Below are positions 8,399 to 17,200 of a stretch of DNA of 64,000 nucleotides, piece after piece. The position numbers and the translations under genes were made by a program. The DNA is from Anaerolineae bacterium (lineage in GTDB: Bacteria; Chloroflexota; Anaerolineae; Aggregatilineales; Phototrophicaceae), in assembly GCA_025055175.1 (NCBI GenBank), contig JANWYT010000020.1, forward strand, positions 156,577 to 220,576, written 5' to 3'. The notes under the pieces were generated by a model that did no database searches, was not told the DNA's origin, and worked only from the letters and a program-made list of their open reading frames with translations. Positions within the stretch are counted from its first letter, which is position 1, and each line of letters opens with the position of its first letter.

Positions 8399-9802
8399 TC
8401 AGCGCGGCACGCGGTATTCCGCTGACAGCGGCCCGACAATGCCGTTCGTGCCTTTGGCAGCGACGGCGATGGCGGCGTAGTTGGCGAAGCCATCCCAGGT
8501 GATGGTGTTGCCCCCCGTCCATTCGATCTGCTGATCGTAGCGCAGACTGCCCGGCAGGCGCAGGGCCACGATATAGCTCGTCGCGTCTGCCACCTGCTCC
8601 CAAACCAGGGTGCGCGCGCCGCCGTCGCCGCGCCGCAGACTGAGATTGCGCGGCGGGCGCGGGCCGTCAGCCATCGCGGCCACCACCACCAGGATCGACT
8701 GGGTGGCGCGCTGCAAATAGCGCGGCTCAACGAATTCTATCGTGTCGGTGGGGTCGGCGTTGGCCTTCTCTTCGTTGGCAGCGATGAAGCGAATGGCGGG
8801 AATGCCCTTCTCGGAGAAAGAGAAGTGGTCGCCATAGCGATTCTCGCGGTCGATGGCGTCCTGGACGGTGAGCTTCATCTCCAGCCCATGCGTAAAGCTG
8901 ATGAACTCAGCTACGCGAGCCATGTGCCGCGAGCTTGAAGTGTCGTTTGGGCCATCGGAGAAGACGCGCAGCTCGTTGGCGATGACGTTGCCACGCCTGT
9001 CGTTCTCGTTGCCTACGCCATCGATGTTGACCATGCCGATCACGTCGATGTTCTGTTTGATGAGGTAATCGACGAAAGCGATGGAGCCGCGCCTGCCCAC
9101 CTCTTCTGCGCTGAACAACACCAACATAATGCTGGCTCGGTGCTGCCTCTGAGAGAGGATACGGGCTAGTTCTAGCACAGCGGCTATGCCAGAGCCGTTG
9201 TCGTGCGCGCCCGGCGCATAAGCCGTGCCGCTCTCCATCGGCGTGCCGATGCTATCGTAGTGCGCCCCCACGACGACTGTCCCAGCTCCTGGCTCATAGC
9301 CCTGTACGACGGCTACCACGTTGTACTGCTTGGTGGCCATGCCGCCATAATTCAGGTCGAATTCTTGGGTGAAGGTATACAGGCGTCCACTAGAGAGCTG
9401 CTGGAGCTGGCGGAAGTAGTCTTCTAAGTAACGGCGCGCTGCGCCAATGCCGCGTTTGGGATCAGTCTGGGTGGAATTGACGTGGCGCGTGTAGAAGTTC
9501 TGCATGGCCTGGACGTGGGCCATCAGCCGATCCGTCTCCACTTGGCGCACCAAGCTTGCCACTTCAAGGTCGGTGGTCACGATGGGCGTGTTGACGTTGG
9601 CAGGGGCGACGGCGGCAGGATTCTGTGGTTGGCCGCTGAAGCCCAGCGTCGGCTGCGGCGTAGCCGTCAGGCGAGGCACGAGGGTGGGCGGCTCTGGAGC
9701 GGACGCGCCCAGGTTGCAGGCCAGGCTGATCAGACTGAGCCAGGCCAGGATCAGCAGAGTCGCGCGCCGAGGGTGCAGTGTGGAGGATGGGTGAGTGTGC
9801 AT
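8399..9802 (-). CDS. secreted lipoprotein aminopeptidase, family M28
   Basis: 467 residues. The N-terminus has a basic start, a hydrophobic stretch and a lipobox ending in Leu-Ala-Cys (LISLAC), so a membrane-anchored lipoprotein outside the cell is expected. A Pro/Thr linker follows. The M28 co-catalytic zinc set is complete: His and Asp in VVGAHYDS, Asp in GAHDNGSG, Glu-Glu in FSAEEVG, Asp in VNIDGVG and His in GDHFSF. The C-terminal about 90 residues form a separate beta-rich segment, fibronectin-like, containing LSLRRGDGGARTLVW. The likely job is extracellular peptide digestion. Transcription probably starts from the TATAAT at 9843-9848, divergent from cysC. Confidence 0.93.
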   Translation of the reverse strand: MHTHPSSTLHPRRATLLILAWLSLISLACNLGASAPEPPTLVPRLTATPQPTLGFSGQPQNPAAVAPANVNTPIVTTDLEVASLVRQVETDRLMAHVQAMQNFYTRHVNSTQTDPKRGIGAARRYLEDYFRQLQQLSSGRLYTFTQEFDLNYGGMATKQYNVVAVVQGYEPGAGTVVVGAHYDSIGTPMESGTAYAPGAHDNGSGIAAVLELARILSQRQHRASIMLVLFSAEEVGRRGSIAFVDYLIKQNIDVIGMVNIDGVGNENDRRGNVIANELRVFSDGPNDTSSSRHMARVAEFISFTHGLEMKLTVQDAIDRENRYGDHFSFSEKGIPAIRFIAANEEKANADPTDTIEFVEPRYLQRATQSILVVVAAMADGPRPPRNLSLRRGDGGARTLVWEQVADATSYIVALRLPGSLRYDQQIEWTGGNTITWDGFANYAAIAVAAKGTNGIVGPLSAEYRVPR

Positions 9803-9842
9803 AGGCCGTGATGAATACGGTCATGGACGAGGGATGACCGCG

Positions 9843-9909
9843 ATTATACACTCTTGAGCTGCGCTGGGCAGGATGAGATGAGCGATTGGACGCTCCAAAA
9901 GTGTATAAT
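9843..9909. promoter_or_regulatory. divergent promoter pair between M28 peptidase and cysC
   Basis: Two matching -10 elements face outward: GTGTATAATCGC on the plus strand (TATAAT 9904-9909) and the same GTGTATAATCGC string on the minus strand (9843-9848). Between them, TTGGA-CGC-TCCAA at 9886-9898 is a perfect 5-bp inverted repeat ending five bases before the cysC -10 box, a plausible operator. Neither -10 has an obvious -35 partner. Confidence 0.55.
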
Positions 9910-9954
9910 CGCTGGCCTATCAAGAACCTTATCTGCACACAGGCAAGCTGAACG

Positions 9955-10515
9955 ATGAGCCAAGCTCCCCAACAAGGATTCACCCTCTGGCTGACGGGCC
10001 TCTCCGGCGCAGGCAAGACCACCATCGGCCAGGGCATCGAAGCGCGCATGAAGGCCCTGGGCTTGCGCGTGGAACGGCTGGACGGCGACACGGTGCGCCA
10101 GGGCCTCACCCGCGACCTGGGCTTTAGCAAAGAAGACCGCGACAAGAACATCGAGCGCGTGACCTACGTCGCCAAGCTGCTGTCGCGCAACGGCGTCGGC
10201 GTCATTTGCTCTTTCATCTCCCCCTACCGTCAAGCGCGCGAGACAGCGCGCCGCGAGACGACCAACTTCATCGAAGTCTACGTCCATGCCCCGCTGGAGG
10301 TGTGCATGAGCCGCGACGTGAAGGGCCTGTATGCGAAAGCTCTGCGCGGCGAGATTAAGCAGTTCACTGGCATTGACGACCCCTACGAGGCGCCCGAACG
10401 CCCCGAAATCTTGCTGATGACCGACCGACAGACGCCTGAACAAAGCATTGCCCAGGTGTGGGCTTACCTGGCCGAGCGCGGCTTCGTGCCGCACGACAGC
10501 GCGGAGGGCACATGA
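9955..10515 (+). CDS. cysC: adenylylsulfate (APS) kinase
   Basis: 186 residues, the usual size of stand-alone CysC, which phosphorylates APS to PAPS in the cytoplasm. The P-loop GLSGAGKTT is at residues 15-23, followed by LDGDTVR, the DLGFSKEDRDKNI segment, FISPYR and EVYVHAPLEVC, all standard APS kinase motifs. The stop overlaps the start of sat by ATGA, so the two sulfate-activation genes are translationally coupled. No PAPS reductase or sulfotransferase is in the window, so the final use of PAPS is not shown. Confidence 0.97.
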   Translation: MSQAPQQGFTLWLTGLSGAGKTTIGQGIEARMKALGLRVERLDGDTVRQGLTRDLGFSKEDRDKNIERVTYVAKLLSRNGVGVICSFISPYRQARETARRETTNFIEVYVHAPLEVCMSRDVKGLYAKALRGEIKQFTGIDDPYEAPERPEILLMTDRQTPEQSIAQVWAYLAERGFVPHDSAEGT

Positions 10516-11705
10516 GCCGCTTGATTGCGCCGCACGGCGGCCAGCTCACGCCTTGTCTGCTGGCTGTGGACGAAGTCGAACGGGCTGAGCGTCTGGATGA
10601 AGCAGTCCATCTGCCTCGCGTCATCCTGAGCGAACTCAACTTGGCCGACTTGGAAATGCTGGCAGTGGGCGCTCTCAGCCCGCTGCTGGGCTACCAGTGC
10701 CAAGCAGAATACGAAGCCGTGCTAGAGACGGGACGCTTGCTCAGCGGCCTGGCCTGGACGATCCCCATCACCCTGGCAGTGGACGCGGCCCTGGCGCAGA
10801 GCCTGCGCGTCGGCCAGCGCGTGGCCCTAGCAGAGCGCTTGGCTGACGGCGCAGAAGATGTGCTGGCCGTGCTGCACCTGCGCGAGGTCTTTGCCTATGA
10901 TAAAGCCCGCGAAGCGCAGGCCGTCTTCCGCACCACCGACGCAGCCCACCCCGGCGTAGCGCGCCTCATGCAACAGGGCGAGGTGCTGTTGGCTGGGCCT
11001 GTTGAGGTCTTGCGCCTGCCGCGCCGCGCCTACGCTGAATTCCCCGACATTCGCTACACGCCAGCCCAAACGCGGGCCATCTTCGCCGAACGCGGTTGGC
11101 GGCGCGTGGTCGGCTTCCAGACGCGCAACCCCATCCACCGCGCGCACGAATACATCCAGAAGACAGCGCTAGAAGTGATGGACGGCCTGCTGCTGCACCC
11201 CTTGGTCGGCGAGACTAAGGGCGACGATCTGCCGGCGGTGGTGCGCGTGGCCAGCTATCGAGCTATTTTGGCGGCGCATTATCCACAGGAGCGCGTGCTG
11301 CTGGCGGCTTTTCCAGCGGCCATGCGCTACGCCGGCCCCAAAGAAGCCGTCTTCCACGCCATCGCGCGCCAGAACTACGGCTGCTCACATTTCATCGTCG
11401 GACGCGATCACGCTGGCGTGGGATCGTACTACGGCAGCTACGACGCTCACCACATCTTCGATGACTATGCACCGCAGGAGCTGGCCATCACGCCGCTGTT
11501 CTTTGAGCATACCTTCTACTGTCGACGCTGCGGCCAGGTGGCCAGCCTGAAGACCTGCCCGCACCCACGCGAGGATCACGTCGTCCTGAGCGGCACGCAG
11601 GTGCGGCACATGCTGGCCCAGGGCCAGCCTTTGCCCGAAGAATTCACCCGCCCGGAGGTGAGCGCCATCCTCATGGCTCACGCTCAGGGGACGTGGACAG
11701 CATAA
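10512..11705 (+). CDS. sat: sulfate adenylyltransferase (ATP sulfurylase)
   Basis: 397 residues from the ATG overlapping the cysC stop; an upstream GTG at 10458 would bury the start inside cysC and is less likely. The enzyme makes APS from sulfate and ATP. The active-site motif QTRNPIHRAHE begins near residue 203, giving the HxxH of the nucleotidyltransferase fold, and GRDHAGVGSYYG follows. A four-ligand metal-site-like segment with CRRC and TCPH lies near residue 337, as in many bacterial and archaeal single-domain Sat proteins. There is no fused kinase domain; the kinase is the separate gene upstream. Confidence 0.97.
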   Translation: MSRLIAPHGGQLTPCLLAVDEVERAERLDEAVHLPRVILSELNLADLEMLAVGALSPLLGYQCQAEYEAVLETGRLLSGLAWTIPITLAVDAALAQSLRVGQRVALAERLADGAEDVLAVLHLREVFAYDKAREAQAVFRTTDAAHPGVARLMQQGEVLLAGPVEVLRLPRRAYAEFPDIRYTPAQTRAIFAERGWRRVVGFQTRNPIHRAHEYIQKTALEVMDGLLLHPLVGETKGDDLPAVVRVASYRAILAAHYPQERVLLAAFPAAMRYAGPKEAVFHAIARQNYGCSHFIVGRDHAGVGSYYGSYDAHHIFDDYAPQELAITPLFFEHTFYCRRCGQVASLKTCPHPREDHVVLSGTQVRHMLAQGQPLPEEFTRPEVSAILMAHAQGTWTA

Positions 11706-11707
11706 AA

Positions 11708-11748
11708 GCCAAGCGCCCTCATCGCGTTTAGGCCAAGAGGGGCTTGGC
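11708..11748. terminator. bidirectional hairpin between convergent sat and PII genes
   Basis: GCCAAG-cg-CCCTC at 11708-11720 pairs with GAGGGGCTTGGC at 11737-11748, with a 16-base loop. It lies in the 70-base gap between the two convergent genes, so it can end transcripts from both sides. There is no strong T-run. Confidence 0.6.
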
Positions 11749-11775
11749 AGGGTTACAATCGCAGGTGTGCGCGTC

Positions 11776-12150
11776 TTACTTCTTCTTGGTGTCGATGTCA
11801 CCCTGGTAGGTGATCGCCTCGTGGCCGCGTTCGCTGGTGCTGATGCGATACACGTCTTCCACTGGATAGACGAAGATCATGCCGTCGCCCTTCTCGCCAG
11901 TGTAGGCGGCCTTTTTGATGGCCGCGACGGTGGTCTCCACGTTGCGCTCCGACAAGACGATGCTGATGACCGTCTTGGGCAACATGTCGACCATGTACTT
12001 GCCAGTGCGTCCGTAGACCACCATGCCCGCGCCGCGCCCACGTCCGCTCACCTGATAGGTGTGTAGGCCCACGATGCCGATGTCGCTCAGGGCTTTCTTC
12101 ACCTCGTCGAACTTCTCTGGGCGAATAATCGCCTCGATCTTCTTAATCAT
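11776..12150 (-). CDS. nitrogen regulatory PII protein with altered T-loop
   Basis: 124 residues of the PII family (MIKKIEAIIRPEKFDEVKKAL), with the B-loop AAYTGEKGDGMIFV and C-loop RISTSERG. PII trimers sense ATP/ADP and 2-oxoglutarate and plug Amt channels. The gene lies 40 bases downstream of amt on the same strand, the usual amtB-glnK order, so GlnK-type control of ammonium uptake is expected. Aligned by the invariant LPK, the canonical Gln39 is replaced (GRGRG instead of GRQKG) and the uridylylated Tyr51 position is Gly, with a Tyr one place earlier. This suggests altered effector binding and no standard uridylylation. The C-terminal tail (TYQGDIDTKKK) is slightly long. Confidence 0.92.
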   Translation of the reverse strand: MIKKIEAIIRPEKFDEVKKALSDIGIVGLHTYQVSGRGRGAGMVVYGRTGKYMVDMLPKTVISIVLSERNVETTVAAIKKAAYTGEKGDGMIFVYPVEDVYRISTSERGHEAITYQGDIDTKKK

Positions 12151-12189
12151 GTCTGCTCGTCCTTCGTTAGGGGTCGGATAGCGTCGGGT

Positions 12190-13749
12190 CTAGTCGGCAG
12201 CAGCGCGTCGGCCGCTGTCTTCGACGTAGGAAATGCTGGGCATGGGCAGGACGTCGGGCCAGACGCTCACGCCGTGTTCGTAGGCGTCAATGCCGATCTG
12301 GTCGGCAATCTTCTCCACGCGCAGGCGGTTGATAGCCTTGAGCAGGCCGAACATGAGCATAGCGCCAACGGTGACGGCGCCGGTCACGCTGGCCACGCCG
12401 ATGAACTGGGTGATGAGCGACTCTAGGCCGCCGCCCATGAGCAGGCCGCCCTTGCCCGCGAAGTAGCCGAACATCAGCTCTGGCGCGCCGAACAAGCCGA
12501 TGGCCAGCGTCCCCCAGACGCCGCAAGCGCCATGCACGCTGAACGCGCCAACCGGATCGTCGACTTTGAGGGCTTCCACTGCTTCCACCGACAGGTAGAC
12601 CAGGATACCGCCTATCGCGCCGATGACGACCGCCGCCCAGGGCATGACGAAGGCACAGCCGGCGGTGATGGCCACCAGGCCGGCCAGCGAGCCGTTAAGC
12701 GTGAAGGTCAAGTCCCACTTGCCTGTGCGCGAGTAGACCAGGAACATGGCGGCCAGCGTGCCGGCAGCGGCAGCCAACGTCGTGTTGACCAGCACTAGAC
12801 CGACCAAGCCAGGGCTGCCGAAGCCCAGCGTGCTGCCAGGGTTGAAGCCGTACCAGCCGAACCACAGGATCATCGTGCCGAGCGTGGCTAGGCCCAAGTT
12901 GTGGGCCGGTGGGAACTTGCCGAATTCGCGATTGGGACGCGGGCCGAGCATCCAAGCGCCGATGAGGGCCGTGAAGCCGCCGACAGCATGGACGACAGTG
13001 CTGCCCGCGAAGTCGTGGAAGCTATTGGCGCCCAGCCAACCGCCGCCCCACACCCAGTGGACGATGATTGGGTAGAGGAAAGCGCCCATTAGCGCCGTGT
13101 AGATGAGGTCGCCCACGAAGTCCGTGCGTTCAGCCATGGCGCCGGTGGCGATGGTGCTGGCCGTCGCCGCGAAGGCGAATTGGAAGAAGAAGAAAGCCAG
13201 GACGGTGAGGTTAGGATAAGCCACCTGGCCATTGGTGGCGAAGGCCATCGACGGGAAGCTGATTGCCCCGTTCTCGACGACGATGGCTTTAGCTAGGAAG
13301 AAGTTGTCCGTGCCGATCAGACCGCTGGCGTCCGCGCCGAAGGCAATGCCGAAGCCTACTGCCCAAAAGACGATAGCCGTCAGACCTGCGTCCATGAAGT
13401 TTTCGACGAGGGCATTGACCACACCCTTTTGGCGGATGAGGCCGGCTTCCAGCACCGCGAAGCCCGCTTGCATGAAGAAGACCAGAATACCTGTGAGGAC
13501 GATCCAGGTGGTGTCGAGGCGCGCATCGACGGTCAGCGTGCCTTCAACGTCGGTGGCCAGCGTCAAAGGCTCTTCTTCGACGGCGGCTTCAGTCGTGGTC
13601 TCGGTCGTGGCTTCACTGGCCTCTGGAGTGGGGGTGGCTTCGGCGTCTTGCGCGCGAATGCCAAAACCGGCGATCGCCATGACGAGTGCGGCGATGGCGA
13701 TGGCGAAGAAACGCGCCCGTAGTCTGGCTCTGGAGTTGTGGAACTTCAT
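12190..13749 (-). CDS. amt: ammonium transporter
   Basis: 519 residues from ATG 13749, which has an AGAGAGG ribosome site; the frame stays open upstream but that part does not look coding. Residues 1-35 are a cleavable signal peptide ending near GIRAQDAE, then a Thr/Glu/Pro linker of about 30 residues, then the Amt core beginning TTWIVLTGILVFFMQAGFAVLEAG. About eleven membrane helices follow, with the Amt signatures GGWLGANSFHDFAGSTVVH split over the pore region (FAGSTVVHAVGG) and FSVHGACGVWGTLAIGLF near the end, carrying the twin pore histidines. It imports ammonium and is presumably gated by the PII protein encoded next. Confidence 0.95.
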   Translation of the reverse strand: MKFHNSRARLRARFFAIAIAALVMAIAGFGIRAQDAEATPTPEASEATTETTTEAAVEEEPLTLATDVEGTLTVDARLDTTWIVLTGILVFFMQAGFAVLEAGLIRQKGVVNALVENFMDAGLTAIVFWAVGFGIAFGADASGLIGTDNFFLAKAIVVENGAISFPSMAFATNGQVAYPNLTVLAFFFFQFAFAATASTIATGAMAERTDFVGDLIYTALMGAFLYPIIVHWVWGGGWLGANSFHDFAGSTVVHAVGGFTALIGAWMLGPRPNREFGKFPPAHNLGLATLGTMILWFGWYGFNPGSTLGFGSPGLVGLVLVNTTLAAAAGTLAAMFLVYSRTGKWDLTFTLNGSLAGLVAITAGCAFVMPWAAVVIGAIGGILVYLSVEAVEALKVDDPVGAFSVHGACGVWGTLAIGLFGAPELMFGYFAGKGGLLMGGGLESLITQFIGVASVTGAVTVGAMLMFGLLKAINRLRVEKIADQIGIDAYEHGVSVWPDVLPMPSISYVEDSGRRAAAD

Positions 13750-14194
13750 CGGAATGCCTCTCTTGTGGGTTAAACCAACGCACAGCATCAGTGTGGCAAA
13801 TCTCACCAAGCCCTGCACCATCAACAACCTATAGCAAATTTCCATACTTTTTAGGAATTTACACCAACACTCAGGGCTTGAATTGGCTTGTGAGCAGCTT
13901 GTGCTTGGTCATTTTCCCAATGACAGCCCCACAACACCTATTAAATTTGTGCAAAATACCCAACTTGTTCGAAAAGCTCTGGACGAGTCATGGTGATATT
14001 GCCCAAACGCTGTGCGGTGTATTGTGTAAAGTCGCCATGTTGGCCAGTCGTCGGCAGAGCCGATGGGAGGAGAAGAGGCCCTCGCCACGCAGACGAGGAC
14101 TTTATGGTGAAGACCATCGTCTGGCTCTCGACGATGTACACGTAGCAAGGCTATACTAAACATTCAAATCGCTCACGATGTCGAATGTTCGACG
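13750..14194. other. 445-base intergenic region between divergent amt and kinase-TPR genes
   Basis: AT-richer than its surroundings, with no convincing gene. An imperfect dyad AAATTTCC-N10-GGAATTT is at 13836-13860, upstream of amt. On the plus strand TATACT at 14152-14157 is a possible -10 box for the kinase gene, with a weak TCGACG 18 bases upstream. A perfect dyad GTCGAA-TG-TTCGAC at 14180-14193 ends just before the start codon of the kinase and could be an operator or a small hairpin over the start region. Confidence 0.5.
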
Positions 14195-14206
14195 GTGCGC
14201 CTACGT

Positions 14207-17200
14207 ATGCAACCCCCACAGACTGAACGCCAGCCCCATCCTCTGGAAGAAGCGGATAAGCGCGCGCTGCTCAGGCGCCGACTAGCGGCCGATCACAGCG
14301 ATCCCTTCGCCACCGATCCGCACCCAGAGGTGAACACCCTGGGACGCCTAGCTCTGCGCTTACCCAACGATGTGAACTACCTATTCGCCCTGGGCGACGT
14401 TTGTGCGCGCCTGTCCATCAGCGCCGAAGGCCGCCTGCGTATCTTCTACGTCGGCAAAGTCCTCATCGCCTACCAGCGCGCTTACGCCGCTGCTCATCAT
14501 GACGTGGATCGGCGCATGGCTCAAAGCGCCCTGGATAGCTACGCCCACTGGGCCTGCCAGGTGCTGGAGCAGCACCCCAGCCCGCGCAACGCTGCCACGA
14601 TCCTGTGGCTCGTTGCTCAGGATGATGAAGACGACGGAGACCTGCCCACGCCACACGTCAGCTTCACGGAACTCATGCGCGTCCTGCAAGCTTACCAGCG
14701 CCGCTTGCACGACGAAGCCACCCTCGTAGACGATAACGAAGGGCCTGCTGAGCAAACCCAACTACCACCCCAGGCCGTCTTCAGCGACGCTTCCGTCACC
14801 AGCACCAACTTCGACGACGAGTCCGTCTATCAGTCTCTGGCTTCCGACGCAGACCAACGAGCTACGCTCGGCAACGAGACGCGCCAAGAAGATGCCGACG
14901 ACCTGCTCAGCCAGCCCGCCAGCCTAGACGCTCAAGGCGACGATCTGAGCGGATCGATCACGCAGCAAGGCGAACGCAGCAGCGACCACGATTACAAGGT
15001 TGGCCAGCGCCTGGAAGGCCGCTACGAAGTCGCCGAGGTCAAGCATGGCGGCATGGGGATCGTCTATCTGTGCTACGACCACCAAAACCGCGAGCCGCTG
15101 GCCATCAAGACTTTCCAGAAGAAGTTCATGGACAACGAGCGGGCCATCGCTCGCTTCGAGCAGGAAGCCCTCACCTGGATTCGTCTGGAGAAGCACCTGC
15201 ACATCGTCCAAGCCCGCCTGGTGCAGAAGATCGACAACCGCCCTCACATCCTACTGGAACACGTGAGCGGCATGGAAGGCGTGGGAGTCGACCTGCGCAG
15301 TTGGATCGACCACAACCGTCTGACGCCGCGCCAGGCCCTCACCTTCGCTCTGCACATTGCGCTGGGCTTGTTGCACGCCACCACCAAAGTCCCTGGCCTC
15401 GTCCATCGCGATCTGAAGCCTGGCAACATCCTGGTGACGCACGACGGCATTGCTAAAGTGACCGATTTTGGCCTGGTGCGCTCGCTGGATAACGCGCTTC
15501 CGCACAGCTCACACAACTCAGACGAAGACGACAGTCGCTCTGACGACGACCACACCGACAGCGCCGAACACTCGCAGCGTCTGACGCGCGTGGATGCCGT
15601 CGTCGGCACGCCACCCTACATGTCGCCAGAGCAATGCCTGGGCCGCCCCGTCGATCCGCGCAGCGACATCTACGCCTTCGGCATTGTCCTCTACGAGAGC
15701 CTGACGGGCCGCCATCCGCTGGAAGCGCGCGGGCCGCAGGAATGGAAGCAGGCCCATCTACACCAGCAGCCCAAATTCGACGAACAGGCCTGCGAACGCT
15801 TGCCCGCCAGTTGGCGCGCTTTTGTGCTGGCCTGCCTGGCCAAAGATCCCGACGAGCGCCCTCAGAGCTGGCGCGAGGTGTTGGACAGCCTGACCGCCCT
15901 CTACAAAGCCGAATTCGGCGAGCCGCCCAGTCTAGCTCTGGACGGCATGAGCCTGAAGGCCCGCGAGTTGATGGACAAAGGCTACAGCCTGACCGAGTTG
16001 GGTCGCTACGAAGAAGCCCTGCTGGCCTACGATCAGGCCCTGGAACTACAACCGGATTACGCCTGGGCCTGGGCGCGCAAGGGCCGCACCCTGCGCCTGC
16101 TCAACCGCTACGACGACGCCCTGGCCTGCTACAATCAGGCTCTAGCCATCCAACCGGACTATGCTTGGGCCTGGAACGGCAAGGGGATCATCCTCGACCG
16201 CCTGGGCCGCTACCAAGAAGCCGCCCGTGCCTTCGAACAAGCGACCGGGATCAACCCCAACGACGTGTGGTACTGGTACAACCGCAGCGACTTACTCCAG
16301 AAGCTGCGCGATTACGACGGGGCCATCACCATGCTAGAGTGCGCCCTGGCCATCGATCCGCGCCACGCCAACAGCTGGGCCAAGCTAGGTCAGATTCGGC
16401 GTGTGCGCGGGGAATACGAGCAATCGCTGGCTGCCTACGAGCGAGCCATCTGGCTTCAGAACGACTACGCTTGGGCGCTCAATGGCCTGGGCCTGACGCT
16501 GAAGATGTTGAATCGCATGGAAGAAGCTATCATGGCCTTCAAGCGCGCCGCCAAGTATCAACCGCGCGTCGTCTGGCATTGGTACAACCTGGCCGAGACG
16601 CTGGTCATCGTCGGACGCTACGCTGAAGCCCTGCACCCCGCTCAAGAAGCCACCCGCACCGATCCCGATCACGCCCCCAGCTGGGCCAAGCTGGGCCAGG
16701 TCTTGCGCTACCTCAAGCGCCACGCCGAAGCACTTTCGGCCTACCAGCGCGCCATTGAGCTTGATTCTGACTTTGACTGGGCCGTCAATGGCCTAGGGAT
16801 CGTCCTAGAACAGACCCAGCGCCACGAAGAAGCCCTGGCCTGCTACCAGCGCGCCTGCGCCTTGCAGCCCCAGAACGAATGGTACTGGTACAACAGCGCG
16901 AATGCCCTGGCCTTCTTAGGCCGTCCCCAAGAAGCCCTGCCCTGCCTAGAGCGCGCCCTAGAGCTAAGCCCGCGCCATGCTCGCAGCTGGGCGCTGCTGG
17001 GCAGCGTCTACCGTCAGCTCAGCCGCCTAGATGACGCCTTGCTGGCTTGTCAGCGCGCCACCCAGCTCGATCCATCGTACGCTTGGGCCTGGCACGAACA
17101 AGGAGCGACGCTAGAGGTCTTGCAGCGCTACGAATCTGCCCTGTACGCCTATCAGCAAGCGGCGCTGCGCGCCCCAGAGCAAGCCAACTACTTCTACAAA

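Noticed and set aside
13836..13860. Sigma-54 or NtrC site before amt
   Set aside because: No GG-N10-GC pair is present; the AAATTTCC/GGAATTT dyad is imperfect.
13909..14163. Short open frame in the amt/kinase gap
   Set aside because: No ribosome site, no conserved pattern, and overlaps the likely promoter region.
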